From Desulfobacterales bacterium (GTDB taxonomy: Bacteria; Desulfobacterota; Desulfobacteria; Desulfobacterales; UBA2174_A): 5,625 bases of DNA. Location of the stretch: positions 1-5,625 of the forward strand of contig JALOPD010000248.1 in NCBI GenBank assembly GCA_025454075.1, given 5' to 3'. The first letter of the stretch is position 1. The number at the start of each line of letters is the position of its first letter. This document shows, in pieces, positions 1 through 5,625 of this stretch. Position numbers and translations under genes: made by a program. The notes beneath the pieces are model-generated. The model worked only from the letters and a program-made list of their open reading frames with translations, did not search any database and had not been told where the DNA came from.

Positions 1-1374
1 AAGGCGCCGGATCTCCTCCTCGCTCTTGCCCCCGCGGCGCAGCTCTTCCGCGGCCTCCTCGGCGCTCTTTCCGTTCATCAGGGCTTCGGTCTGGGCGAAG
101 AAGTTCGACAGCAGGATGGGGTGGTGGTTGCCGATGGGGTTGTGGCTCACCGCCGGCGCCAGAAAGTCGGCCGGTATCAGGCGGTTCCCCTGATGGATCA
201 GCTGGTAGAAGGCGTGCTGGCCGTTGGTGCCGGGCTCGCCCCAGATGACGGGCCCGGTGGCGTAGGAGACGCGCCGTCCGCTGCGGTCGACCGACTTGCC
301 GTTGCTCTCCATGTTGCCCTGCTGGAAATAGGCGGGGAAGCGGTGCATGTACTGGTCGTAGGGCAGGATCGCCTCGGTCTCGGCGCCGAAAAAGTTCGTG
401 TACCAGATCCCGATCAGGGCCAGAATGACGGGGATGTTCCGCTCGAAGGGCGTCTCGCGGAAATGCCGGTCCATGGCGTGGGCGCCATCGAGCAGCTCCT
501 CGAAGCGGTCGAAGCCGACGGCGCAGGCGATGGACAACCCGATGGCCGACCAGAGCGAGTAGCGGCCGCCGACCCAATCCCAGAAGACGAACATGTTGTC
601 GGGGTGGATGCCGAACTGCCTGACCTTGTCCGCGTTGGTCGAAATCGCGACGAAGTGCCGGGCCACGTGCGCCGGGTCCCCGGCGCGCTCCAGAAACCAC
701 CCGCGCGCGCTGAAGGCGTTGGTCATGGTCTCCTGGGTGGTGAAGGTCTTGGAGGCGATCATGAAGAGGGTGGTCGAAGGGTCGAGGCGTTTGAGGGTCT
801 CGGCGATGTGGGTGCCGTCCACGTTGGAAACGAAGTGCGCCCTGAGCCCCGGCCGGGCGTAGGGGCGCAGGCACTCGGTGACCATCACCGGCCCCAAATC
901 CGAACCGCCGATGCCGATGTTGACGATGTCGGTGATCGGTTTGCCGGTGAACCCTTTCCAGGAGCCGGAGCGCACCTGCTCGGAGAAGGCCTTCATCTTG
1001 GCGAGCTCGGCCGCAACCGCGGGCATGACGTCCCGACCGGCGACCACGACCGGCGCGCCGGAGCGGTTGCGCAGCGCCACATGGAGCACTTCGCGGTTTT
1101 CGGTTTCGTTGATCCGCTCGCTTGCGAACATGGACTCGATGGCATTCCGCAGGCCGCACTGCGCGGCCAGATCGAAAAGCAGCCCCAGGGTGTCGGCGGT
1201 GATGCGGTTCTTGGAGTAGTCCACCAGGATCTCCTCAAAGCTGAGCGAGAAGCGCTCGAAACGGCGAGAATCCTGGGCGAAGAGCGTTTGCATGCGAACG
1301 TCTTCCATGGCCTCGCGGTGGGCGGCAAGCCGCCTCCAGGCGTCGGTTGCGGTGGGGTTGATCTTGGGCAGCAT
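1..1374 (-). CDS. pgi: Glucose-6-phosphate isomerase, 3' end cut by the window edge
   Basis: Cytosolic enzyme interconverting glucose-6-phosphate and fructose-6-phosphate in glycolysis and gluconeogenesis. The 458 visible codons align from end to end by eye with the long, E. coli-like Pgi class (about 549 residues). Seen: an N-terminal INPT-x-T-x-AW start, [10 protein letters not shown] near residue 50, the sugar-phosphate loop GIGGSDLGP near 155, [12 protein letters not shown] near 210, and family signature 1, [14 protein letters not shown], with Arg271. [10 protein letters not shown] carries the catalytic Glu356 and [10 protein letters not shown] carries His387. Numbering is almost the same as in E. 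coli (Glu355, His386). The missing ~90 residues would hold signature 2 and the catalytic Lys. Start: an ATG at 1386 is in frame but has no Shine-Dalgarno. The ATG at 1374 has GGAG six bases upstream and matches the E. coli N-terminus, so it is preferred. It is the third gene of the minus-strand cluster, 34 nt after pyk. Identification is very secure. Confidence 0.97.
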   Translation of the reverse strand, partial: MLPKINPTATDAWRRLAAHREAMEDVRMQTLFAQDSRRFERFSLSFEEILVDYSKNRITADTLGLLFDLAAQCGLRNAIESMFASERINETENREVLHVALRNRSGAPVVVAGRDVMPAVAAELAKMKAFSEQVRSGSWKGFTGKPITDIVNIGIGGSDLGPVMVTECLRPYARPGLRAHFVSNVDGTHIAETLKRLDPSTTLFMIASKTFTTQETMTNAFSARGWFLERAGDPAHVARHFVAISTNADKVRQFGIHPDNMFVFWDWVGGRYSLWSAIGLSIACAVGFDRFEELLDGAHAMDRHFRETPFERNIPVILALIGIWYTNFFGAETEAILPYDQYMHRFPAYFQQGNMESNGKSVDRSGRRVSYATGPVIWGEPGTNGQHAFYQLIHQGNRLIPADFLAPAVSHNPIGNHHPILLSNFFAQTEALMNGKSAEEAAEELRRGGKSEEEIRRL

Positions 1375-1380
1375 AGCCGG

Positions 1381-1384
1381 CTCC
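1381..1384 (-). promoter_or_regulatory. Shine-Dalgarno deciding the pgi start
   Basis: GGAG on the minus strand lies six bases before the ATG at 1374. It overlaps the alternative in-frame ATG at 1386, whose own upstream sequence (CATCCCCTC) has no purine-rich site. This supports the downstream start. Confidence 0.6.
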
Positions 1385-1408
1385 ATGAGGGGATGATGCG
1401 CGGTCAGG

Positions 1409-2836
1409 TCACGCGTTCAGGTCGATGATCTCCATACTGTTGTTGCGGTCCGGATGCCTGCGCGACGGGCCCTCGGTGAGCACGACGAACCGACCCTCCC
1501 GTCCGTGGGCCTTCAGCCAGCGGCGGACCCAGGACTTCCAGTCCTCCGGGTGCTCCGGCTCGTGGACCGGAAGGACCCCGTAGGAGAAGAGCAGGTCCTG
1601 GCAGGTTTTCGACTCGGAGCTGACGGCGGTGATCCACACCGGCGGCCGGAACCGCGAGATCCGCCGGGCCGTGACCCCGCTGCGGGTCGGGACGATGACC
1701 GCCGCCGGAGTGATGCTGCTGATCGTGGTGCCCACGCCGGCGGCGATCAACTCCTCCGGGGAGACCTCATCCGAAAACCCGCCGCCATCGTTCGTCGCGG
1801 GTACGCCGTAGGCCAGGCGGTGGCGTTCGGTGGCGATGGCGATCCGAACCAGCATGGCCACGGCATCCGCCGGATAGCGCCCGACGGCCGATTCGCCCGA
1901 GAGCATGACGGCGTCGGTGCCGTCCAGGATGGCGTTGGCGACGTCGGTGGCCTCGGCGCGGGTCGGCAGGCGATTGGTGATCATCGACTCCAGCATCTGG
2001 GTGGCGGTGATCACCGGCTTGTATTTCTGGTTGGCCAGGCGCATCAGGCGCTTCTGGGTGACGGCCATCTCCTCGATCGGGATCTCCACCCCGAGGTCGC
2101 CGCGGGCGACCATGATGCCGTCGGCCGCATCGATGATCTCGGCGATCCGATCCAGCGCATTGGAGCGTTCGATTTTGGCGATGATCATCGGGTGATAGTC
2201 CATGGCGGCAGCGGCCTTGCGCACCTCAAGAATGTCGGCGGGCCGGTCCACGAACGACTGGCTGACGGCGTCGACAGCGTGCTGTCTGCAGAATTCCAGG
2301 CAGTTGCGGTCATGGTCGGTGAAGGCGCTGATGCCCAGATCAATCCCGGGCAGGTTCAGCCCCTTGCGCGACCTCAACTCGCCGCCGACCTCCACGCGGC
2401 AGACCACATCCGCAGCGGAGACCTGCAACACCTCCAATTCGATGTAGCCGTCATTCAGGAAGAGCAGGTCTCCGGGCTGCACCGCCGCCGGCAGTTCGGA
2501 AAAGCTGACCGAAACCCGCTGCCGCGTGCCGAGGATCTCCTCGGTCGTGAGGGTGAAGGTCTCTCCGGGCACCAGCTGGATGGGCTCCTCCGCCAGCTTG
2601 CCGATCCGCATTTTGGGACCGGGCAGATCGGCCATGATCGCCACGGGCTTGCCGACGGCCAAGGCCGCATCCCGCACCCGTTTGATGGTGCCGGAGTGGC
2701 CGGAGAAGTCCCCATGGGAGAAATTGAGGCGGGCGACATTCATCCCCGCCACGATCAGCTTCCGCAGAACCTCCGGGGAGTCGGAGGCCGGCCCGATGGT
2801 GGCGACGATTTTGGTTTTGTTGGCAGCGTAGGGCAA
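1409..2836 (-). CDS. pyk: Pyruvate kinase, predicted K+-independent type
   Basis: Last glycolytic step: phosphoenolpyruvate + ADP to pyruvate + ATP, in the cytosol. Residues here are counted from the longest form, which begins with GTG at 2884 (491 aa); the preferred form lacks the first 16. Seen: [12 protein letters not shown] (23-34), NFSHG (54-58), the B domain inserted after about residue 86, active-site IIAKIER with Lys237 and Glu239, metal-ligand segment [12 protein letters not shown] with Asp263, TATQMLESM (293-301), and a C-terminal effector-type domain with TRSGVTARR (400-408). Total length is normal for the family. The usual DTKGPEIRTG is [10 protein letters not shown], giving Lys in place of the Glu typical of K+-activated enzymes. 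Start: GTG 2884 lies nine bases after the mutase stop but lacks a Shine-Dalgarno. TTG 2836 has GAGGAGGT seven bases upstream and places the N-terminus just before KTKIVATIG, as in typical homologues. The true start is not proven. Gap to pgi is 34 nt. Confidence 0.95.
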   Translation of the reverse strand: MPYAANKTKIVATIGPASDSPEVLRKLIVAGMNVARLNFSHGDFSGHSGTIKRVRDAALAVGKPVAIMADLPGPKMRIGKLAEEPIQLVPGETFTLTTEEILGTRQRVSVSFSELPAAVQPGDLLFLNDGYIELEVLQVSAADVVCRVEVGGELRSRKGLNLPGIDLGISAFTDHDRNCLEFCRQHAVDAVSQSFVDRPADILEVRKAAAAMDYHPMIIAKIERSNALDRIAEIIDAADGIMVARGDLGVEIPIEEMAVTQKRLMRLANQKYKPVITATQMLESMITNRLPTRAEATDVANAILDGTDAVMLSGESAVGRYPADAVAMLVRIAIATERHRLAYGVPATNDGGGFSDEVSPEELIAAGVGTTISSITPAAVIVPTRSGVTARRISRFRPPVWITAVSSESKTCQDLLFSYGVLPVHEPEHPEDWKSWVRRWLKAHGREGRFVVLTEGPSRRHPDRNNSMEIIDLNA

Positions 2837-2843
2837 TTCAAAT

Positions 2844-2851
2844 ACCTCCTC
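2844..2851 (-). promoter_or_regulatory. Strong Shine-Dalgarno before the TTG start of pyk
   Basis: GAGGAGGT on the minus strand is followed by ATTTGAA and then TTG (2836-2834). This is near-perfect anti-16S complementarity at good spacing. It lies inside the longer reading frame that begins at GTG 2884 and is the main reason for preferring the shorter protein. Confidence 0.6.
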
Positions 2852-2893
2852 GGTTCGCGGATGAAGGTCGACGATCTTGCTCACCGCAACGGC

Positions 2894-5002
2894 TTAAAGG
2901 CCTAAGTATTCCTGAATTCCTGTTCCGTAGCGGGCCGCAAAGGCCTTGTCGACCTTCTGGACGGGGTTGGCGCCCAGAAATTTCAGCACCGCGGCCAACT
3001 TCTGTGCGCGAGCGGAGGGGTCGGCCGTCTCCTTCAGCCGGGTGATCTGCTCTTCGATGTCGAAGTAGCGCAGTTTGTCCGCCAGCGGCAGCTGCCAGAA
3101 GAGCAGGAACCCCCGCTCCGGGAATTCGACCCCGATCAGCCGGTAGCAGTATATCATGAAAGTCCTTTCAAGCCGCTCGCGAACCTCGACCAAGGTCCGG
3201 CGGGCGGCCGCAAGGCCGCCGGCCCCGCAGGGCCTGCCCACCGCCTCGAAGTACATTTTGATCTTGGGCTCGGTGCCGGAGGGGCGAACCGTGATGCGCA
3301 GGCGGGTCGTCTCGGACGTGTTGGCCAGGACCAGAATCACCACGTTGCGGGCCGAGGTGTCGGTCTCCGAAAGGTGCGGCTGGGGATCGCCCTGCCAGCG
3401 GTCGATTTTCTCAATCACGGCGAACTCGCCGAAGGCCTCCACGCGCTCCTGCCGGAAATGGTCCATGATGGCGGCGATCTGCTCCATGCCCTTGGCCCCG
3501 AGCAGGCGGATCTCCGTGAGGTGGTTGTGGCAGTAGCCGTAGGCGGCGTAAATCTCGTTGAGCGCATCGACTAGGGTGCGCTGCTGCTGCTTGAGCTCCG
3601 CGGCGAACTCGGCGATCCACACCGCCGCCCCGGCGGCATCCTTGTCCCGGGCGTAGGCGCCGGTGAGGTAGCCGTGGCTCTCCTCGCAGCCGAAAACGAA
3701 GTCCGCGATCCGCCCGTCCCGCTCCAGCCGGTTCATCTCCTCGGCGACGTATTTGAATCCTACCAGCAGGTCGCCGACGCAGCGGATGCGGTTTTCCCTG
3801 GCCATCGTGTCGATCAGGGATGTGGTGACGTCGGTCTTGACGATCGTCCGGCCGGCATGCAGGCTACCGGCGGCCCGCAGCTTGTCCACGGCATACTGGG
3901 TCAGCAGTATGCCAATCTCGTTGCCGGTCAGAAACGTCCACTCTGCATGGTGGTTCACCATGATGCCGATGCGGTCCGCATCCGGGTCGGTTGAGATCAG
4001 GAGGTCGGCCCCGGCCTGGCGGGCGAACGGCAGGCTCGTGTTGAAGGACTCCACCACCTCCGGGTTGGGGATGTTGAAGGTGACGTTTTCAAACGCCCCG
4101 CTCGGATTCGAGGTCTTGGGGCACAGTCGCACGTCGAACCCAAGCTGCTGAAGCACCGGGTAGACGGAGGAGAGCCCCGTTCCGTGCAGAGGGGAGTAGA
4201 GGATCGTGAGGCCCCGGGCCGTTGACATCGATACCGAGCGTGCGGCCGCATGGTAGGCGCGGTCGATCTCCTCGCCGATAAAGACGACCAGCCCTTTGGC
4301 GCAGGCCTGCTCGAAGTCCAACCGAAGGATTTCGGAAACCTTTTGCGTGACCTCGTCCACCAGATCCTGGTCGTGGGGGGGGATCAGCTGCCCGCCGTGC
4401 TCGTCGTAGACCTTCTTGCCGTTGTCGGGCGGCAGGTTGTGACTCGCGCTGAACATGTCGCCGGAGACGGCGTTCAGGCGGCGGATGGCGAAGGAGAGCT
4501 CCGGCGTGCTGCGGGCGGTCTTGAACAGGTAGACCTTCATGCCGTTGGCGGCGTACACCTCCGCGGCCGCCCGGGCGAGCTTCCATCCGTCGAGCTCCTT
4601 GACGGGGTTGGGGCGATCCTCGGCATAAACCCCCTTCTGCTCGTAGCGGCGCACATCGAAGGTCAAGACGACCCCCCGGCGGTTGGCCGCATCCCCGTGC
4701 TGCTTGCGCAGATACTGGCAGTGGCCTTGGGCCGAGGCCTGGATGGTCCAGGCGTTGATGCGGTTGGGGCCGACCCCGACCGGTCCCCGCCGCCCGCCGG
4801 TGCCGAACGGGATGACCTGGTAGAACGAGTCGAGCAGCACCTCCCACTTGCCGGTCTCGATCAGAAAACGGATTTGAGGCGTGTACTCCGCGAAGGCCGG
4901 CTCGGTCAGCCAGGTGTTCAGGTGCTCAAGGGCCCTGGTTTTGACGTTCTCGGAGACATCCAGGCCGGCGATGCCGGCCCTGGCTTTGGCAAGAATGTCC
5001 AT
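2894..5002 (-). CDS. pgm: Phosphoglucomutase/phosphomannomutase family protein (PgcA/PGM2-like) with C-terminal extension
   Basis: Alpha-D-phosphohexomutase, most likely interconverting glucose-1-phosphate and glucose-6-phosphate; phosphomannomutase activity cannot be excluded. Numbered from ATG 5002 (702 aa). Seen: FGTGGRRGPVG phosphate loop near 66-76; FSASHNLPPDNGKKVY with phosphoserine Ser187; metal loop STDPDADRIG with Asp339, Asp341 and Asp343; sugar-recognition loop GCEESHGYLTG near 438-448 followed by ARDKDA; phosphate-binding RPSGTEPKIKMY near 573-584. All four catalytic elements are intact, and CEESHGYL plus RDKDA resembles the PgcA/PGM2 branch. After about residue 617 there are roughly 85 residues I do not recognise, making it longer than the usual 550-600. 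Start: ATG 5002 gives a plausible N-terminus, but its AAGGAG is 13 nt away. GTG 5056 (720 aa) has GGGAG six bases upstream and adds a basic 18-residue leader. First gene of the cluster; pyk follows. Family secure, substrate inferred. Confidence 0.9.
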   Translation of the reverse strand: MDILAKARAGIAGLDVSENVKTRALEHLNTWLTEPAFAEYTPQIRFLIETGKWEVLLDSFYQVIPFGTGGRRGPVGVGPNRINAWTIQASAQGHCQYLRKQHGDAANRRGVVLTFDVRRYEQKGVYAEDRPNPVKELDGWKLARAAAEVYAANGMKVYLFKTARSTPELSFAIRRLNAVSGDMFSASHNLPPDNGKKVYDEHGGQLIPPHDQDLVDEVTQKVSEILRLDFEQACAKGLVVFIGEEIDRAYHAAARSVSMSTARGLTILYSPLHGTGLSSVYPVLQQLGFDVRLCPKTSNPSGAFENVTFNIPNPEVVESFNTSLPFARQAGADLLISTDPDADRIGIMVNHHAEWTFLTGNEIGILLTQYAVDKLRAAGSLHAGRTIVKTDVTTSLIDTMARENRIRCVGDLLVGFKYVAEEMNRLERDGRIADFVFGCEESHGYLTGAYARDKDAAGAAVWIAEFAAELKQQQRTLVDALNEIYAAYGYCHNHLTEIRLLGAKGMEQIAAIMDHFRQERVEAFGEFAVIEKIDRWQGDPQPHLSETDTSARNVVILVLANTSETTRLRITVRPSGTEPKIKMYFEAVGRPCGAGGLAAARRTLVEVRERLERTFMIYCYRLIGVEFPERGFLLFWQLPLADKLRYFDIEEQITRLKETADPSARAQKLAAVLKFLGANPVQKVDKAFAARYGTGIQEYLGL

Positions 5003-5015
5003 GGGGTTGAGTTTG

Positions 5016-5021
5016 CTCCTT
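5016..5021 (-). promoter_or_regulatory. Candidate ribosome binding site of the phosphohexomutase, unusually distant
   Basis: AAGGAG on the minus strand, preceded by an A run, is 13 bases before ATG 5002, which is longer than optimal. The competing GTG at 5056 has GGGAG six bases upstream. The start of this gene is therefore less certain than that of its neighbours. Confidence 0.4.
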
Positions 5022-5093
5022 TTTTTGTTGGTTGCAATCCGCGTCGGCGGCAGCACGCACGGCTCCCGCGGGCCCTTTGGCGCGAAATACTCC

Positions 5094-5121
5094 TTGATTC
5101 ACGTCGCGTAGCTTGTATAAT
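5094..5121 (+). promoter_or_regulatory. Sigma70-type promoter for the MlaE-family gene
   Basis: A perfect TATAAT (5116-5121) follows TTGATT (5094-5099) with a 16-nt spacer. Transcription would start near 5128, giving a leader of about 110 nt before the ATG at 5239. That leader contains the inverted repeat at 5142-5160 and the long hairpin at 5171-5220. The local sequence is AT-rich against the GC-rich surroundings, as expected for a promoter. Not experimentally supported. Confidence 0.55.
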
Positions 5122-5136
5122 TGAAAAGATTCAGTT

Positions 5137-5166
5137 CAGATATCGGATTCACAAACCGATTGTCAA
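5137..5166 (-). promoter_or_regulatory. Candidate minus-strand promoter for the pgm-pyk-pgi cluster
   Basis: A perfect TTGACA -35 (5166-5161 on the minus strand) is followed by only weak -10 candidates: GATATC with a 16-nt spacer or TATCTG with 18 nt, each about 3/6. A consensus -35 with a poor -10 would fit an activator-dependent promoter. Transcription would start near 5130 and run through the plus-strand promoter. Confidence 0.35.
5142..5160. repeat. Operator-like inverted repeat ATCGG-N9-CCGAT
   Basis: Five-base arms ATCGG (5142-5146) and CCGAT (5156-5160) are separated by nine bases. The repeat fills the spacer between the minus-strand -35 and its -10 candidates, and lies just downstream of the predicted plus-strand start. 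A repressor bound here could affect both promoters. The arms are short, so chance is a real alternative. Confidence 0.3.
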
Positions 5167-5170
5167 CCTC

Positions 5171-5220
5171 CGGGTCGGTTTCGGGTCGGTTAAAATCGCC
5201 TCCGACTCGGGGCCGACCCG
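5171..5220 (+). promoter_or_regulatory. Symmetric four-copy repeat able to form a 19-bp leader hairpin
   Basis: CGGGTCGG occurs at 5171-5178 and 5182-5189. Its reverse complement occurs at 5213-5220 (exact) and 5202-5209 (one change). Both pairs are spaced 11 bp apart and all four are symmetric about 5195.5. In plus-strand RNA the linker UUU (5179-5181) pairs with GGG (5210-5212) as G·U, and one more G·U sits at 5184/5207. This gives a continuous 19-bp stem (15 Watson-Crick, 4 G·U) with a 12-nt loop. On the minus strand those four positions become A·C mismatches, so the fold favours the permease mRNA. No U-run follows, so it is not a standard intrinsic terminator. It could instead be a DNA operator array or an activator site upstream of the minus-strand -35. 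Confidence 0.5.
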
Positions 5221-5226
5221 TGCCAT

Positions 5227-5230
5227 GGAG
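5227..5230 (+). promoter_or_regulatory. Ribosome binding site of the MlaE-family gene
   Basis: GGAG lies eight bases before the ATG at 5239, and only six bases separate it from the base of the leader hairpin ending at 5220. Folding or protein binding there could influence ribosome access. Confidence 0.6.
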
Positions 5231-5238
5231 TAAAAGAG

Positions 5239-5625
5239 ATGGCCGATCACCCCCTACCGCAAACCGGCCGACCTGCGGCCGGTCCTGAAAAACCGCCGGT
5301 CTGGGCCGCCTTTTTCAACGCGTTCGGAGGCGCTGCCATCCGCCTGAACAACGATTTGGGCGCCATGGCCATTTTCTTCGTGCGCGCGATCGTGCTGATT
5401 TTCCACCCCAAGCAGTTTCGCGAAATCATCCACCAAGTGTACTTCATCGGGACGCGCTCGGCGAGCATCGTCATGCTGGTGGGTTTTTTCACGGGAATGG
5501 TGCTGGGGCTGCAGCTCTACTACGTGATGAACAAGTTCGGGGCGGTGGGGTTTTTGGGCACCGCGGTCGCCCTCTCCCTGATCCGCGAGCTGGGCCCCGT
5601 GCTCACGGCCATCATGATCACGGCC
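5239..5625 (+). CDS. mlaE: MlaE-family ABC transporter permease, N-terminal half only
   Basis: Inner-membrane permease of an Mla/Ttg2-type ABC transporter, which in Gram-negative bacteria moves phospholipids between inner and outer membranes together with an ATPase (MlaF) and an MCE-domain lipid-binding protein (MlaD). The window holds 129 codons of a family usually about 260 long. Seen: a Pro-rich polar N-terminus (residues 5-20), an amphipathic segment near 38-58, REIIHQVYFIGTRS (61-74), then a hydrophobic stretch containing the typical GFFTGMVLGLQ (82-92), and the conserved SLIRELGPVLTA (113-124) that marks the family. The 3' end is cut by the window, and no partner gene is visible, although they often follow directly. 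It is transcribed divergently from the carbohydrate cluster, with its own likely promoter at 5094-5121. Family call is firm; the transported substrate (phospholipid or another hydrophobic compound) is inferred. Confidence 0.92.
   Translation, partial: MADHPLPQTGRPAAGPEKPPVWAAFFNAFGGAAIRLNNDLGAMAIFFVRAIVLIFHPKQFREIIHQVYFIGTRSASIVMLVGFFTGMVLGLQLYYVMNKFGAVGFLGTAVALSLIRELGPVLTAIMITA

Noticed and set aside
1375..1408. Terminator or promoter between pyk and pgi
   Set aside because: The 34-nt gap shows no stem-loop with a T-run and no recognisable -10/-35 pair; only the pgi Shine-Dalgarno is supported.
121..1428. Plus-strand open frame of 435 codons opposite pgi
   Set aside because: It is fully antisense to a gene with clear family motifs, and its translation is a low-complexity Gly/Val/Asp/His-rich product with no recognisable motif. 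Long antisense frames are expected from GC-rich third codon positions.
1454..2905. Plus-strand open frame of 483 codons opposite pyk
   Set aside because: Same reason: an exact shadow of pyruvate kinase, Asp/Gly/His/Arg-rich composition and no domain signature.
4089..4847. Minus-strand open frame of 252 codons within the mutase
   Set aside because: An out-of-frame shadow rich in Arg/Pro/Gly. The mutase frame carries all the catalytic motifs and is uninterrupted.
5182..5220. The leader hairpin as an intrinsic terminator
   Set aside because: The stem is GC-rich but is followed by TGCCATGGAG, with no T-run on the plus strand, and none follows on the minus strand either.
4250..5233. Plus-strand open frame of 327 codons running from inside the mutase into the intergenic region, ending just before mlaE
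   Set aside because: Most of it is antisense to the mutase. Its tail only reads through the promoter and hairpin region, and it has no motif. The stop five bases before the mlaE ATG looks like translational coupling but is better explained as chance.
5247..5492. Minus-strand open frame of 81 codons opposite the permease
   Set aside because: Antisense to the conserved MlaE N-terminus, with no motif and no convincing ribosome site.

Overview
The window reads as chromosomal core-metabolism DNA from a GC-rich Gram-negative bacterium. The gene mix and protein style would fit a deltaproteobacterial (Desulfobacterota-like) lineage, but this is an impression and no taxonomic marker is present. A Gram-negative envelope is supported by an MlaE-type permease, a component of outer-membrane lipid transport.

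Layout: three genes lie head to tail on the minus strand and together form a carbohydrate-metabolism cluster. In transcription order they are a PgcA/PGM2-type phosphohexomutase (5002 to 2894), pyruvate kinase (2836 or 2884 to 1409) and glucose-6-phosphate isomerase (1374 down to the left edge, where it is cut before its last ~90 residues). The gaps are short (9 or 57 nt, then 34 nt) and show no terminator, so one operon is likely. Functionally, the mutase links glucose-1-phosphate (glycogen or nucleotide sugars) to glucose-6-phosphate, Pgi links that to fructose-6-phosphate, and pyruvate kinase closes lower glycolysis.

A 236-nt intergenic region (5003-5238) separates this cluster from a plus-strand gene that starts at 5239 and runs off the right edge: the N-terminal half of an MlaE-family ABC permease. 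The spacer is the least ordinary part of the window. It holds a consensus-like plus-strand promoter (perfect TATAAT) and a perfect minus-strand TTGACA with a weak -10, arranged face to face. It also holds an operator-like inverted repeat and a symmetric four-copy CGGGTCGG array. In plus-strand RNA that array can fold into a continuous 19-bp hairpin (15 Watson-Crick and 4 G·U pairs) ending six bases before the permease ribosome binding site.

Protein-level points of note: the pyruvate kinase has the residue set (Leu-Pro...Lys...Ile) associated with K+-independent enzymes, and its likely true start is a TTG behind a strong Shine-Dalgarno. The mutase carries an unexplained C-terminal extension of roughly 85 residues. 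I see no mobile element, CRISPR array, RNA gene or clearly new multi-gene system here.
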